Of a stretch of 64,000 bases of DNA, positions 1 through 9,865 are shown one piece after another. Source of the DNA: Oceaniglobus trochenteri (GTDB lineage Bacteria; Pseudomonadota; Alphaproteobacteria; Rhodobacterales; Rhodobacteraceae); contig NZ_JACNMM010000004.1 in assembly GCF_020529025.1 (NCBI RefSeq), positions 186,001 to 250,000 on the forward strand, written 5' to 3'. The notes beneath the pieces were generated by a model. That model was given only the letters and a program-made list of their open reading frames with translations, ran no database searches and had not been told where the DNA came from. The stretch's first letter is position 1. Each line of letters starts with the position of its first letter. A program made the position numbers and the translations under genes.

Positions 1-64
1 GCTGCTTTACGGCATCCTCCAGTTGCAACGCAAGATTCGCCGCACCGGCACCATCGCAAGGTAG
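1..64 (+). CDS. nuoB: NADH-quinone oxidoreductase subunit B, C-terminal end (partial)
   Basis: Only the last 20 codons are present, read in the frame starting at base 2 and ending in TAG at 62-64; the 5' part lies outside the window. The visible tail ([20 protein letters not shown]) fits the C-terminus of NuoB, the peripheral-arm subunit that carries cluster N2 and donates electrons to quinone. It lies 5 nt upstream of nuoC in the standard nuo order, which is the main support for the call. Confidence 0.8.
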   Translation, partial: LLYGILQLQRKIRRTGTIAR

Positions 65-69
65 GCCCC

Positions 70-681
70 ATGTCTGAGAACCTGTCCGAACTCGGCGCCC
101 ACATCGAGGCAAAGCGCCCCGATTGCGTGCTGTCCTACGCCGTCGCCCATGACGAACTGACCATGGACATCGCGCCCTCGTCGCTGGTGTCCTTCGTCGA
201 ATTCCTCAAGACGGACCGCACCTGCCGCTTTTCGACGCTGGTGGACATCACCGCGGTCGATTACCCGGCCCGCCCGGCGCGCTTCGACGTGGTTTACCAC
301 TTTCTGTCGATGTACCAGAATCACCGGATCCGCCTGCGCGTGGCCACCCGCGAGGACGAGATGCTGCCCTCGATCATCGAGGTGCATCCTTCGGCCAACT
401 GGTTCGAACGTGAGATCTTCGACATGTTCGGCATCCTCTTCACCGGGCATCCCGACCTGCGCCGCATCCTCACCGACTACGGCTTTCGTGGCTATCCGCT
501 GCGCAAGGATTTCCCCACCACCGGCTATACCGAGGTGCGCTATGACGAGGCGCAGAAGCGTGTCGTCTATGAACCCGTCAAGCTTGTGCAGGAATACCGC
601 CAGTTCGATTTCATGAGCCCCTGGGAAGGTGCCGAATATATCCTGCCGGGTGACGACAAGGCCCAAGAAGGCGCCAAGTGA
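70..681 (+). CDS. nuoC: NADH-quinone oxidoreductase subunit C (30 kDa)
   Basis: 203 residues, normal for a stand-alone NuoC (not the NuoCD fusion of enterobacteria). The family signature is present at about residues 112-150: [11 protein letters not shown], then GHPDLRRIL and a PLRKDFP end. NuoC is a cofactor-free peripheral-arm subunit that packs against NuoD near the quinone site. The ATG follows the nuoB stop by 5 nt. The next gene downstream is not nuoD but a sulfotransferase-like gene. Confidence 0.97.
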   Translation: MSENLSELGAHIEAKRPDCVLSYAVAHDELTMDIAPSSLVSFVEFLKTDRTCRFSTLVDITAVDYPARPARFDVVYHFLSMYQNHRIRLRVATREDEMLPSIIEVHPSANWFEREIFDMFGILFTGHPDLRRILTDYGFRGYPLRKDFPTTGYTEVRYDEAQKRVVYEPVKLVQEYRQFDFMSPWEGAEYILPGDDKAQEGAK

Positions 682-734
682 AGCGCGCAGGCGCCCCCTT
701 TGCGCGACCTGGCGATTGTTGCGGGGGCTGAGCC

Positions 735-1613
735 ATGGCCGCACCTGTCGTGATGTTCTGTGTCGGGGCGACGAAATCGGGCACCTCCTGGTTGCACGAT
801 GCGCTTGCCCGGCACCCCGAATGCCACTTTCGCAGCGTCAAGGAGTTGCATTACTTCGACGGGCTGGAAAAGGGCAAGCTGGCCGAACAGCACGCCCAGA
901 TGACCCGCTGGCGCGATGCGCTGGATCAGAAGCGCGCTGCCACCTCGCTTTTGCGTCGTGGTGGGCTGGCCCGACGGGTGCAGGACCGTGACGATTGGCT
1001 TGCCGTGCTGGCCCGCGGGCAAGAGGACAAAGCCGCCTATCTCGACTACCTGATGAAGGGCCGCAAATCCGCGAAGGTGGTGGGTGACGTGACGCCGGCC
1101 TATGCGCTTTTGCCGGTCGAACGGCTGCGCAGCATGGCCACCCTCAGCGAGGATGTGCGCTTTGTCTACGTCCTGCGCGACCCGGTGGCGCGGCTCTGGT
1201 CCCACGTGCGGATGATGGCCGCACGGCGCGGCGAAGACGGGACGGTTGACCCGAACCGCGCGAAGAATATCCTCAACCGCACGATCGCGGGCGGCGAGGA
1301 CGAGATTTCCATGCGTGGCGATTATGCCGGCGCGCTTGGGCGGCTGGACCAGGCCGTGGCGCCCGAAAAGCAACTGACGGTCTTTTACGAAGACCTGTTC
1401 GGCGGCGACGGAATGGCGCGGATCTGCGGCTTTCTGGGCATCGCCCCGCAAACGGGCGAACAGGCACGGCGCGTTCATGAAGGCTCGGCGCTGGACATGC
1501 CCGGGCCGTTGCGCGACAAGGCGCGGGAATGGCTGGTGCCGCAATACGAAGATGTGGCCCGACGGATGGGCCGCCTGCCGGAAGCCTGGCAGGCAAACAT
1601 GGTGAGGGTCTGA
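735..1613 (+). CDS. Sulfotransferase family protein inserted between nuoC and nuoD
   Basis: 292 residues. The N-terminal [10 protein letters not shown] (about residues 11-20) is the 5'-phosphosulfate loop of PAPS-dependent sulfotransferases, and [16 protein letters not shown] (about residues 137-152) fits the 3'-phosphate-binding block. No signal peptide is visible, so it is probably cytosolic. The acceptor cannot be inferred; lipids, glycans and small molecules are all possible. It starts 53 nt after nuoC and its TGA is one base before the nuoD ATG, so it is co-transcribed with complex I. Nothing in its sequence links it mechanistically to NADH oxidation. Confidence 0.85.
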   Translation: MAAPVVMFCVGATKSGTSWLHDALARHPECHFRSVKELHYFDGLEKGKLAEQHAQMTRWRDALDQKRAATSLLRRGGLARRVQDRDDWLAVLARGQEDKAAYLDYLMKGRKSAKVVGDVTPAYALLPVERLRSMATLSEDVRFVYVLRDPVARLWSHVRMMAARRGEDGTVDPNRAKNILNRTIAGGEDEISMRGDYAGALGRLDQAVAPEKQLTVFYEDLFGGDGMARICGFLGIAPQTGEQARRVHEGSALDMPGPLRDKAREWLVPQYEDVARRMGRLPEAWQANMVRV

Positions 1614-1614
1614 G

Positions 1615-2823
1615 ATGGACGGACAATTCGACGACGCGCTGACGGGCGAACAGAAGATCCGCAACTTCAACATCAACTTCGGGCCACAGCACCCTGCGGC
1701 CCATGGTGTGTTGCGCCTGGTGCTGGAGCTGGACGGCGAGATCGTGGAGCGCTGCGACCCCCATATCGGCCTGCTGCACCGCGGCACCGAAAAGCTGATG
1801 GAATCGCGCACCTACCTGCAGAACCTGCCCTATTTCGACCGGCTTGATTACGTGGCCCCGATGAATCAGGAACACGCCTGGTGCCTGGCCATCGAAAAGC
1901 TGACCAAGACCGAGGTGCCGCGCCGCGCCTCGCTGATCCGGGTCCTTTACTCGGAAATCGGGCGCATCCTGAACCATCTTCTGAACGTCACGACCCAGGC
2001 CATGGACGTCGGCGCGCTGACGCCGCCGCTCTGGGGCTTTGAAGAGCGTGAGAAGCTGATGATCTTCTACGAAAGGGCCTGCGGCGCGCGGCTTCACGCG
2101 GCCTATTTCCGCCCCGGCGGCGTGCACCAGGATCTTCCGCCCGAACTGATCGAGGATATCGACGCCTGGGCAAAGGATTTCCCCCGCGTCCTGGCCGATA
2201 TCGACGGGCTGCTGACCGAGAACCGCATCTTCAAGCAGCGCAATGCCGACATCGGTGTCATCACCGAACAAGAGGCGCTGGATTGGGGCTTTTCCGGTGT
2301 CATGGTACGCGGATCGGGCATGGCCTGGGATCTGCGCCGCTCGCAACCCTATGAATGCTATGACGAATTCGAATTCGGCATTCCCGTGGGCAAGAACGGC
2401 GACTGCTATGACCGGTATCTCGTGCGGATGCAGGAGATGCGCGAATCGATCAGGATCATCCACCAGGCCTGCGAAAAGCTGCGCAAGGAGCCGGGGCCGG
2501 TCATGGCCCGCGGCAAGATGGCGCCGCCCACCCGCAGCGACATGAAAACCTCGATGGAAGCGCTGATTCACCACTTCAAGCTTTACACCGAAGGTTTCCA
2601 CGTTCCCGCCGGCGAGGTTTACGCCGCCGTCGAGGCGCCCAAGGGCGAATTCGGGGTCTACCTCGTCGCCGACGGCACCAACCGGCCCTACCGCGCGAAA
2701 CTGCGCGCGCCGGGATTCCTGCACCTTCAGGCCATGGATCACGTCGCTTCGGGCCACCAGCTGGCCGATGTGGCCGCGATCATCGGCACCATGGACGTGG
2801 TGTTCGGCGAGATCGACAGGTAG
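1615..2823 (+). CDS. nuoD: NADH-quinone oxidoreductase subunit D (49 kDa)
   Basis: 402 residues, full length. The N-terminus carries the conserved [11 protein letters not shown] (about residues 20-30) and [12 protein letters not shown]; the C-terminus ends in VFGEIDR, typical of the family. NuoD is related to the large subunit of NiFe hydrogenases but lacks the metal site; with NuoB it forms the quinone-reducing pocket. GGTGAGGG just upstream can act as ribosome-binding site. It begins one base after the sulfotransferase stop. Confidence 0.97.
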   Translation: MDGQFDDALTGEQKIRNFNINFGPQHPAAHGVLRLVLELDGEIVERCDPHIGLLHRGTEKLMESRTYLQNLPYFDRLDYVAPMNQEHAWCLAIEKLTKTEVPRRASLIRVLYSEIGRILNHLLNVTTQAMDVGALTPPLWGFEEREKLMIFYERACGARLHAAYFRPGGVHQDLPPELIEDIDAWAKDFPRVLADIDGLLTENRIFKQRNADIGVITEQEALDWGFSGVMVRGSGMAWDLRRSQPYECYDEFEFGIPVGKNGDCYDRYLVRMQEMRESIRIIHQACEKLRKEPGPVMARGKMAPPTRSDMKTSMEALIHHFKLYTEGFHVPAGEVYAAVEAPKGEFGVYLVADGTNRPYRAKLRAPGFLHLQAMDHVASGHQLADVAAIIGTMDVVFGEIDR

Positions 2824-2835
2824 GCCGCGCCCATG

Positions 2836-2869
2836 TTTCTTCTTTGCCAAAATACTCCCGCCGGAGGCT
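2836..2869. repeat. Intergenic repeat element, copy A (nuoD-nuoE gap)
   Basis: Begins TTTCTTCTTTGCCAAAATAC and continues into CTCC-cgcc-GGAG. Related copies occur at 33587-33616 and 40895-40928. Read on the minus strand it is a small GC hairpin followed by TATTTT, that is terminator-like, but here that orientation is antisense to the nuo operon. Confidence 0.6.
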
Positions 2870-2903
2870 CCGCCCTCTGCCAAGACCACAGGGATCCGAA
2901 CTG

Positions 2904-4205
2904 ATGCTCCGCCGTCTCCACCCCGAACAGCCCGACAGCTTTGCCTTCACCCCCGCCAACCAGGCCTGGGCCGAAGCGCAGATGACCAAGTTTCCCGAAG
3001 GCCGCCAGGCCAGCGCGGTGATTCCGCTTCTGTGGCGCGCGCAGGAACAGGAAGGCTGGCTGACCCGCCCCGCGATCGAAGAGATCGGGCGGATGCTCGA
3101 CATGGCCTATATCCGGGTGCTGGAGGTTGCGACCTTCTATTTCATGTTCCAGCTTCAGCCGGTGGGTTCGGTGGCCCATATCCAGATCTGCGGCACCACA
3201 TCCTGCATGATCTGCGGGGCCGAGGATCTGGTGGCGGTCTGCCGCGACAAGATCGCCAAGGCCCCCCATCAGCTGAGCGCCGATGGCAAGTTTTCCTGGG
3301 AGGAGGTGGAATGCCTTGGCGCCTGCGCCAACGCGCCCATGGCCCAGATCGGCAAGGATTATTACGAAGACCTGACCGCCGACAAGCTGGCGGCACTTCT
3401 GGATGACCTGGCGGCGGGCAACGTGCCGGTGCCGGGGCCGCAGAACGGCCGCTATGCCGCCGAACCGGCCAGCGGGCTGACCAGCCTGACCGACCATTTC
3501 GAAGGCCGCCCCCAGTACAACGCCAGTGCCGGGCTTGCCACCGATCTTGGCGACACGATCAAGCGGATCGACGGCACCGAAGTGCCGCTGATCGCCCCCT
3601 GGGCACGGGCGCGCAACGAAGGCGCCAGCCAGGACAGCGCGCGCGATGACCTGATGCCGCCCTCGGCCCGGACCGACCGGCCCACGCCGGGGCCCAAGCC
3701 ATCGCGCAATGCGGCGGCCGATGACACCGGGGTGACCAAGCAGGAAGCCCAGGAAACCGAGAAGGGCAGGCCCGACGCCGGCAAGACCGCGCCCAAGGGC
3801 AAGGACGTGAGCGGCGACGAGATTTCGGCCGACGATGGCCATGCCGCCGCCGGCACTGCGCCCAAGGGTCAGGCCGACAGGGCGCAAGAGGCGAAAGAGA
3901 CGAAGGCCGCAGAAATCGCGCCCGAGGATGCCGTGCGCCCCGCCGCCCTGGAATCGGCGCGCGACGGCAAGCCCGACGATCTGAAGATGATCAAGGGCGT
4001 CGGGCCGAAGCTCGAGCAGGTCCTGCACGATCTGGGCTTCTTCCACTTCGATCAGGTCGCCGCATGGACGCCGGCGGAAATCGCCTGGGTCGATCAGAAC
4101 CTCGAAGGGTTCCACGGCCGCGTGACGCGGGATGACTGGGTTTCCCAGGCGAAGATCCTGGCGACCGGTGGCGAGACCGAGTTTTCGAAGCGGGCCGACT
4201 ACTGA
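2904..4205 (+). CDS. nuoE: NADH-quinone oxidoreductase subunit E (24 kDa) with long C-terminal extension
   Basis: 433 residues from the ATG at 2904. The first 180 residues are a normal thioredoxin-like NuoE with the four [2Fe-2S] ligands C96, C101, C137 and C141 (cluster N1a). The rest is unusual: a low-complexity, charged Ala/Lys/Glu/Pro linker (about 190-370) and a final helix-hairpin-helix-like domain with [12 protein letters not shown] and an aromatic-rich tail. Typical NuoE is 160-240 residues, so the protein is nearly doubled. An upstream in-frame start would add 20 residues running over the repeat element and was rejected. Confidence 0.93.
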   Translation: MLRRLHPEQPDSFAFTPANQAWAEAQMTKFPEGRQASAVIPLLWRAQEQEGWLTRPAIEEIGRMLDMAYIRVLEVATFYFMFQLQPVGSVAHIQICGTTSCMICGAEDLVAVCRDKIAKAPHQLSADGKFSWEEVECLGACANAPMAQIGKDYYEDLTADKLAALLDDLAAGNVPVPGPQNGRYAAEPASGLTSLTDHFEGRPQYNASAGLATDLGDTIKRIDGTEVPLIAPWARARNEGASQDSARDDLMPPSARTDRPTPGPKPSRNAAADDTGVTKQEAQETEKGRPDAGKTAPKGKDVSGDEISADDGHAAAGTAPKGQADRAQEAKETKAAEIAPEDAVRPAALESARDGKPDDLKMIKGVGPKLEQVLHDLGFFHFDQVAAWTPAEIAWVDQNLEGFHGRVTRDDWVSQAKILATGGETEFSKRADY

Positions 4206-4236
4206 TCGCGCGATGTGATGCGCTGAAAGGCACAGG

Positions 4237-4470
4237 ATGAACGACCGCCCCGATCCCGAATTGTCGCTGGCCCGCCAACAACGCGCGGCGGGTTTCGCGA
4301 TTGCCGGGGCGGTGGTGATCTGGATGATCCTTCAGTTTGCCGGGTCGCAGGGGCTTGTCACGACCCGGGTGCTGTTTTTGTTCGATTTCGCCGCGCTGGC
4401 CGTTATGGTCTGGGCGTTGGTGGTGACATACAGGGTCTGGCGCAAACGGCGCGCCGACAGGACCCGCTGA
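4237..4470 (+). CDS. Small two-helix membrane protein in the nuo operon (DUF5337-like)
   Basis: 77 residues with two hydrophobic segments (about 17-34 and 43-65), a charged N-terminus and a basic C-terminal tail (RKRRADRTR). By position and appearance it matches the small DUF5337 proteins of Rhodobacteraceae nuo operons; that assignment is from memory. Function unknown; a role as accessory subunit or assembly factor is only inference from its place between nuoE and nuoF. It ends 15 nt before nuoF. Confidence 0.75.
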   Translation: MNDRPDPELSLARQQRAAGFAIAGAVVIWMILQFAGSQGLVTTRVLFLFDFAALAVMVWALVVTYRVWRKRRADRTR

Positions 4471-4485
4471 GGTAAGGTAGACGAC

Positions 4486-5784
4486 ATGCTGAAAGACCAG
4501 GACCGGATTTTCACCAATATCTATGGTATGCACGACCGTTCGCTGGCGGGCGCCAAGGCGCGCGGGCATTGGGACGGCACCGCCGACATCATCAAGAAGG
4601 GTCGCGACTGGATCATCGACCAGATGAAGGCCTCGGGGCTGCGCGGTCGGGGCGGAGCGGGTTTTCCCACCGGCCTGAAGTGGAGCTTCATGCCCAAGGA
4701 AAGCGACGGGCGCCCGGCCTACCTGGTGGTGAACGCCGATGAATCCGAACCGGGCACCTGCAAGGACCGCGAGATCATGCGCCATGATCCGCATACCCTG
4801 ATCGAAGGCTGCCTGATCGCGTCTTTCGCCATGAACGCCAACGCCTGCTATATCTACATCCGCGGCGAATACATCCGCGAGCGCGAGGCGCTTCAGGCGG
4901 CCATCGACGCCGCCTATGACGACGGTCTGCTGGGCAAGAACGCCGCCGGATCGGGTTGGGATTTCGATCTTTACCTGTCCCACGGGGCCGGGGCCTATAT
5001 CTGCGGCGAGGAAACCGCGCTTCTGGAAAGCCTTGAGGGCAAGAAGGGCATGCCCCGCATGAAGCCGCCGTTCCCGGCGGGCGCCGGGCTTTACGGTTGC
5101 CCGACGACGGTGAACAACGTCGAATCCATTGCCGTTGTGCCGACCATCCTGCGCCGTGGTCCCGAATGGTTCGCCGGTTTCGGCCGCCCCAACAACGCGG
5201 GCACCAAGCTGTTTGCGATCTCGGGCCATGTGAACAACCCCTGCGTGGTGGAAGAGGCCATGTCGATCAGTTTCGAGGAACTGATCGAACGTCACTGTGG
5301 CGGCATCCGCGGCGGGTGGTCCAACCTCAAGGCGGTGATCCCGGGGGGAAGCTCGGTTCCGCTGCTGCCCGGCAAGATCATGAAGGACGAGGCGATCATG
5401 GATTTCGACTGGCTGCGCGAGCAGAAGTCGGGCCTTGGCACCGCCGCCGTCATCGTGATGGACAACGATACCGACATCATCAAGGCAATCTGGCGCCTCT
5501 CGGCCTTTTACAAGCATGAAAGCTGCGGGCAGTGCACGCCTTGCCGTGAAGGCACCGGCTGGATGATGCGGGTGATGGACCGCCTGGTGAAGGGCAACGC
5601 CGAGCCTGAGGAAATCGACATGCTGCTGGACGTGACCAAGCAGGTCGAGGGCCACACCATCTGCGCGCTTGGCGATGCCGCCGCCTGGCCGATCCAGGGG
5701 TTGATCCGCCATTTCCGCGATGAGATCGAGGACCGGATCAAGCACAAGCGCGCCGGGCGCAGCAGCGCGGTTGCCGCCGAATAG
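4486..5784 (+). CDS. nuoF: NADH-quinone oxidoreductase subunit F (51 kDa; NADH/FMN site)
   Basis: 432 residues. [13 protein letters not shown] (about residues 51-63) is the glycine-rich NADH/FMN loop, [14 protein letters not shown] and the [17 protein letters not shown] block complete the flavin pocket. Cluster N3 ligands are C347, C350 and C353 (CGQCTPC) with C393 (HTICALGD). The protein oxidises NADH and passes electrons through FMN into the iron-sulphur chain. The C-terminal [13 protein letters not shown] tail is as usual for alphaproteobacteria. Confidence 0.98.
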   Translation: MLKDQDRIFTNIYGMHDRSLAGAKARGHWDGTADIIKKGRDWIIDQMKASGLRGRGGAGFPTGLKWSFMPKESDGRPAYLVVNADESEPGTCKDREIMRHDPHTLIEGCLIASFAMNANACYIYIRGEYIREREALQAAIDAAYDDGLLGKNAAGSGWDFDLYLSHGAGAYICGEETALLESLEGKKGMPRMKPPFPAGAGLYGCPTTVNNVESIAVVPTILRRGPEWFAGFGRPNNAGTKLFAISGHVNNPCVVEEAMSISFEELIERHCGGIRGGWSNLKAVIPGGSSVPLLPGKIMKDEAIMDFDWLREQKSGLGTAAVIVMDNDTDIIKAIWRLSAFYKHESCGQCTPCREGTGWMMRVMDRLVKGNAEPEEIDMLLDVTKQVEGHTICALGDAAAWPIQGLIRHFRDEIEDRIKHKRAGRSSAVAAE

Positions 5785-5864
5785 GCGGGGCGGAACAAAA
5801 GCTTGTGACAAACCGCGCTTCCCGGATATGTCTGGGCAGCGCAACGGCAGGGAGAGGCCCGCAA

Positions 5865-6221
5865 ATGACAGCAGTTCTGGGACGACTTGCCATTCTGGGC
5901 GCGGTTCTGGCGACGGGCCTTGGCGGCTGTGGTGTTCAGCAACGCCTGGGCTTTGCCAAGGCCGAGCCCGAGATCGTGCTGCCGTTCCAATCGAAGCTGT
6001 CCAAGGGCGACGATGCGCGCCGCTTTTCGGTGCGCGTGGCGGCCAACGGCGCCTCGATCGCGGATGTCCGCGAAAGCGCGCGCCATCCGGCCACCGGTTA
6101 CTGCCTTCTGAACTTCGGCGGCTCGGCCATCGACTGGGACACCGACGCCAGCGGCGAATGGCAGGCAACGCGCGACGACAAGGGCGGCCTTGTCTTTTCG
6201 GGCGCCTGCACGGCCCGGTGA
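5865..6221 (+). CDS. Putative lipoprotein of the nuo operon
   Basis: 118 residues from the ATG at 5865, chosen because GGAG lies about 11 bases upstream; a longer start at 5805 lacks a site and would bury the signal peptide. The first 22 residues form a lipoprotein signal with an LGGC box (C22). The rest is small, soluble and not recognised; it has two more cysteines near the C-terminus (TGYCLL and GACTAR), which could form a disulphide. Probably exported. Its TGA overlaps the GTG of the next gene by 3 nt. Confidence 0.7.
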   Translation: MTAVLGRLAILGAVLATGLGGCGVQQRLGFAKAEPEIVLPFQSKLSKGDDARRFSVRVAANGASIADVRESARHPATGYCLLNFGGSAIDWDTDASGEWQATRDDKGGLVFSGACTAR

Positions 6222-6685
6222 AACAGCCCGCAGGCCATCACATCGCGGAATTCAACGTCGGTATCCTGTCGCATGACTGGGACGATCCGCGCGTTGCCGA
6301 CTTCGTCAACGGGCTGGACCTGGTGAATCGTGTCGCCGCGCGCAGCCCCGGTTTTGTCTGGCGGCTGGGCGATGACGACATGGAGGCAGCGCAGAACGAT
6401 GTTGCGGGTGTGCTGGGGGGCAATCCGCGCACGGCCAGCACCCTGTCGGTCTGGCGCGATGTGCCCAGCCTTGAACATTTCGTCTGGAACACCGTGCACA
6501 AGCGGTTCTACGACCGCCGCCACGAATGGTACGACATGGGCGCCGTTCTGCGCCTGGTCATGTGGTGGGTGCCCGAGGGTCACCGCCCCACCATCGCCGA
6601 GGCCAAGGCGCGGTTCGATCTTCTTGATCGCGACGGCCCCTCGGACCGCGCCTTTGGCTGGTCCTGGCTGAAGCGCGCCGACTGA
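6218..6685 (+). CDS. DUF3291 family protein
   Basis: 155 residues starting at a GTG that overlaps the stop of the preceding lipoprotein gene (GTGA). The protein has the look of DUF3291: HIAEFNVG, FVNGLDLVN, the RSPGFVWRL block, a TLSVWRDV segment and a conserved FVWNTVHKRFY region ending in WWVPEGHRP. The fold is expected to be a dimeric alpha-beta barrel like antibiotic-biosynthesis monooxygenases. No cofactor or substrate can be named. Translational coupling with the gene upstream suggests a shared role. Confidence 0.8.
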   Translation: MKQPAGHHIAEFNVGILSHDWDDPRVADFVNGLDLVNRVAARSPGFVWRLGDDDMEAAQNDVAGVLGGNPRTASTLSVWRDVPSLEHFVWNTVHKRFYDRRHEWYDMGAVLRLVMWWVPEGHRPTIAEAKARFDLLDRDGPSDRAFGWSWLKRAD

Positions 6686-6756
6686 CCTCACGTTTGCGCG
6701 TGATTCGGCTCATGCCCTTGATTTGATGCGGCCGACGGGCCAGTTTCTTTGCAACC

Positions 6757-6778
6757 ACGCCGCAAGGCGCGGCGTTTT
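6757..6778 (+). terminator. Possible intra-operon attenuator hairpin
   Basis: ACGCCGC and GCGGCGT form a 7-bp perfect stem around a 5-base loop, followed at once by TTT. It lies 72 nt after the DUF3291 gene and 44 nt before the next gene, so it could partly terminate or stabilise the upstream nuo mRNA segment. The T-tract is short. Confidence 0.45.
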
Positions 6779-6821
6779 GGAGTGTGCGGACACCTCGGAA
6801 CCACAAATCGGAGCAGTCACC

Positions 6822-7229
6822 ATGACCAAGTTTCTCACCAGCGTCGCCTTTGCGGCGGGCCTTTCCATGGCCGCCCCCGCATTGGCCCTTACCCCCCTGC
6901 ACCAGGAGAAGACGGTGGTGTCGATGTTCTATGCCATCGGTCTGGCCGACGAGGTGCGCAAGAACTGCCCCTCCATCTCGCCCCGGATGATCCGGGCCTA
7001 TACCTATCTGAAATCCATCGAACGCTATGCCCGCAAGGCCGGCTATTCCGAGGACCAGATTCGCGCCCTGGTCGAAGACAGGGCCGAGAAGGAGCGCCTG
7101 CGCGCCCGCATCCGCGCCGATCTGGCCAAGCGCGGCGTGAAACAGGGCAATCCCGAGGGCTATTGCAAGGTCGGGCTTGAGGAGATCGCCGCCGATACCG
7201 CTGCGGGGCGACTGTTGTCCGCGAACTGA
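6822..7229 (+). CDS. Secreted protein of the nuo operon (DUF5333-like)
   Basis: 135 residues from the ATG at 6822. A Sec signal peptide of about 22 residues ends in APALA. The mature part is mainly helical and basic/acidic, with two cysteines (RKNCPS and EGYCKV) that may pair in the periplasm. It resembles the DUF5333 proteins of Rhodobacteraceae, recalled rather than searched. Function unknown. The 136-nt gap upstream with a hairpin is the largest break so far in this operon. Confidence 0.75.
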   Translation: MTKFLTSVAFAAGLSMAAPALALTPLHQEKTVVSMFYAIGLADEVRKNCPSISPRMIRAYTYLKSIERYARKAGYSEDQIRALVEDRAEKERLRARIRADLAKRGVKQGNPEGYCKVGLEEIAADTAAGRLLSAN

Positions 7230-7410
7230 CGCGGCAAGGTGCGGAAATTGCGGGCCAAGCTGCCGCAGGGCGGGGAAACGGCGTTGCGAATTCCGGCGAA
7301 GTGTTCCAAGACAGGGATAACCTTTGGCGCGGGCGACCGCCGCCAATGCAACGGTTTTGGGGCCGCCCGTCGGCCCGGCCATGGGCCCGGTTAAGGGAAG
7401 GACGAACGCG

Positions 7411-9429
7411 ATGAGCACCCTGCGCAAGATCATCATCGACGGAGCCGAGGTTGAGGTCGATCAGGCCATGACCCTGATTCAGGCCTGCGAACAGGCGGGA
7501 ATCGAGATTCCGCGCTTCTGTTATCATGAACGCCTGTCGATCGCCGGCAACTGCCGGATGTGTCTTGTCGAGGTCGTGGGCGGACCGCCCAAGCCGGCCG
7601 CCTCCTGCGCGATGCAGGTGCGCGATCTGCGTCCGGGGCCGGAAGGTGCGCCGCCGGTCATCAAGACCAACAGCCCGATGGTGAAGAAGGCCCGTGAAGG
7701 GGTCATGGAATTCCTGCTGATCAACCACCCGCTGGATTGCCCGATCTGCGATCAGGGCGGCGAATGCGATCTTCAGGATCAGGCCATGGCCTATGGCGTC
7801 GATTTCTCGCGTTACCGCGAACCCAAGCGCGCCAATACCGACATGGATCTTGGCCCGCTGGTTGAAACCCACATGACGCGCTGCATCTCCTGCACGCGCT
7901 GCGTTCGTTTCATCACCGAAGTGGCCGGCATGCCCGAACTGGGCCAGACGGGCCGGGGCGAGGATGCCGAGATCACCTCCTACCTTGGGCAGACGCTTGA
8001 TTCGGAACTGCAGGGCAACATCATCGATCTTTGCCCCGTCGGCGCGCTAACCTCCAAGCCCTATGCCTTCACTGCCCGCCCCTGGGAGCTGAGCAAGACC
8101 GAAACCATCGACGTGATGGACGCCCTGGGCAGCAACATCCGCGTCGACACCAAGGGGCGCGAAGTGATGCGCCTGCTGCCGCGCAACCACGACGGCATCA
8201 ACGAGGAATGGCTGAGCGACAAGTCGCGTTTCGTCTGGGACGGTCTGCGTCGCCAGCGGCTGGACCGGCCCTACGTGCGCGTCGATGGCAAGCTGCAGCC
8301 TGCCACCTGGCCCGAGGCCCTGGCCGCCGCTGCCAATGCCATGAAGGGCAAGAAGGTGGCCGGTGTTGTCGGTGATCTGGCCCCGGTCGAGGCGGTCTTC
8401 GCCCTGAAGGGAATCGTCGACGGTCTGGGCGGCACGATGGAATGCCGCACGGATGGCGCCAAGCTGCCGATCGGCAACCGCTCGGGCTATGCGGGGACGG
8501 CGACGATTGCCGATATCGACAACGCCAAGAGCATCCTGTTGGTGGGAACGAACCCGCGCACCGAGGCGCCGGTTCTGAATGCCCGTATCCGCAAGGCCTG
8601 GCTGCGTGGCGCCAATGTGGCGCTGGTGGGCGAGGCGGCGGATCTGACCTATGACTATCGCCACCTAGGCACCGGTCCGGCCGTCCTGAAGGATATGGAC
8701 GACAGCGGCTATGACCCGGAAAAGGACGGCCCCGGACTTGTGATCGTGGGGCAGGGCGCCCTGTGCCGCGACGACGGCGCGGCGGTTCTGGCCCTGGCCA
8801 TGGCAGCGGCGGAAAAGTCGAAGGCGGGCCTCTTGATCCTGCACACCGCCGCGGCCCGTGTGGGGGCGATGGACGTGGGCGCCGTGACCGAAGGCGGGAT
8901 CACCGCCGCGCTGGACGGGGCCGAAGTGGTCTATAACCTCGGCGCCGACGAGGGCGACATCCCGGCCGGCCCCTTCGTGATCTACCAGGGCAGCCACGGC
9001 GACCGGGGCGCGCACCGCGCCGACGTGATTCTGCCGGGCGCCGCCTGGACCGAGGAGCAGGGCCTTTTCGTCAACACTGAGGGCCGACCGCAACTGGCAT
9101 TGCGCTCGGGTTTCGCCCCGGGCGAGGCGAAGGACAACTGGGCCATCCTGCGCGCCCTGTCCGCCGAACTGGGCGCGACCTTGCCCTACGATTCCCTCGC
9201 GGCACTGCGCAAGGCGCTGATCGCCGAGGTGCCGCACCTGGGCCGGATCGACGAGGTTGCCGAGAACGAGTGGCAGTTGGTCGACGGGGGCGACATCTCC
9301 GATGCGCCCTTCGCCCCGGCGGTGCGCGAACACTACCTGACCAATCCCATTGCTCGGGCCAGTGCCCTGATGGGCGAAATGGCAGCCAGGGCAAAGGCAC
9401 GCGGCGCACAGAAGCTCGCGGCGGAGTAG
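7411..9429 (+). CDS. nuoG: NADH-quinone oxidoreductase subunit G (75 kDa)
   Basis: 672 residues from the ATG at 7411, preceded by AAGGGAAGGA. Iron-sulphur ligands are visible: N1b [2Fe-2S] C37, C48, C51, C66; N5 with H106, C110, C113, C119; N4 with C158, C161, C164 and C208. The remaining two thirds is the molybdopterin-oxidoreductase-like domain, without the extra N7 cysteine cluster of some bacteria as far as seen. The length matches alphaproteobacterial and mitochondrial homologues. An upstream start at 7324 gives a non-family N-terminus and was not used. Confidence 0.97.
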   Translation: MSTLRKIIIDGAEVEVDQAMTLIQACEQAGIEIPRFCYHERLSIAGNCRMCLVEVVGGPPKPAASCAMQVRDLRPGPEGAPPVIKTNSPMVKKAREGVMEFLLINHPLDCPICDQGGECDLQDQAMAYGVDFSRYREPKRANTDMDLGPLVETHMTRCISCTRCVRFITEVAGMPELGQTGRGEDAEITSYLGQTLDSELQGNIIDLCPVGALTSKPYAFTARPWELSKTETIDVMDALGSNIRVDTKGREVMRLLPRNHDGINEEWLSDKSRFVWDGLRRQRLDRPYVRVDGKLQPATWPEALAAAANAMKGKKVAGVVGDLAPVEAVFALKGIVDGLGGTMECRTDGAKLPIGNRSGYAGTATIADIDNAKSILLVGTNPRTEAPVLNARIRKAWLRGANVALVGEAADLTYDYRHLGTGPAVLKDMDDSGYDPEKDGPGLVIVGQGALCRDDGAAVLALAMAAAEKSKAGLLILHTAAARVGAMDVGAVTEGGITAALDGAEVVYNLGADEGDIPAGPFVIYQGSHGDRGAHRADVILPGAAWTEEQGLFVNTEGRPQLALRSGFAPGEAKDNWAILRALSAELGATLPYDSLAALRKALIAEVPHLGRIDEVAENEWQLVDGGDISDAPFAPAVREHYLTNPIARASALMGEMAARAKARGAQKLAAE

Positions 9430-9433
9430 CGCC

Positions 9434-9829
9434 TTGCACGCCAGGATCGCAGCGATTCTGGCCGTCGGTGCGCTGACGGCCTGCCAGCCGGCCAATCCGA
9501 CGGTCGATCAGCTGGGGCTGGTGCCCGACTATTTGGGGGTGCAGACCCGGCTTCTGGACGGCGATCTGGTGAACTTTCTTGTCGAGGCGCGTGGCGCCTT
9601 GCAACCCACCGACGTTGAGCGTTATGCCGAGTGTGCTGCGGCGCAGTATGCACTGATCCGCGGCTATGGATTTGCGCGGCATGTGCGTACGAATGTGGAC
9701 GAAGAGGGTGGCATTTGGCGCGGCGATGCTGTTTACACCATATCGCCAGCCCTGCCCCGGGGCGTGCGCACCATCGACGCAGAAGTCGTCGTGGCGCGTT
9801 GCCGGGAAAGCGGAATACCAACGGTTTGA
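9434..9829 (+). CDS. Small putative lipoprotein between nuoG and nuoH
   Basis: 131 residues from a TTG codon 4 nt after the nuoG stop. The N-terminus MHARIAAILAVGALTACQPA is a short lipoprotein signal with an LTAC box (C17). The mature part has one more cysteine near the middle (YAECAA) and one near the end (VARCRE), a possible disulphide. No family recognised. The TTG start is inferred from the signal peptide; there is no other start in frame before it. Likely exported and anchored in the inner or outer membrane. Confidence 0.65.
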   Translation: MHARIAAILAVGALTACQPANPTVDQLGLVPDYLGVQTRLLDGDLVNFLVEARGALQPTDVERYAECAAAQYALIRGYGFARHVRTNVDEEGGIWRGDAVYTISPALPRGVRTIDAEVVVARCRESGIPTV

Positions 9830-9865
9830 GAAGGCCCATGCTTAAGATGGACACGGTGACAGATA

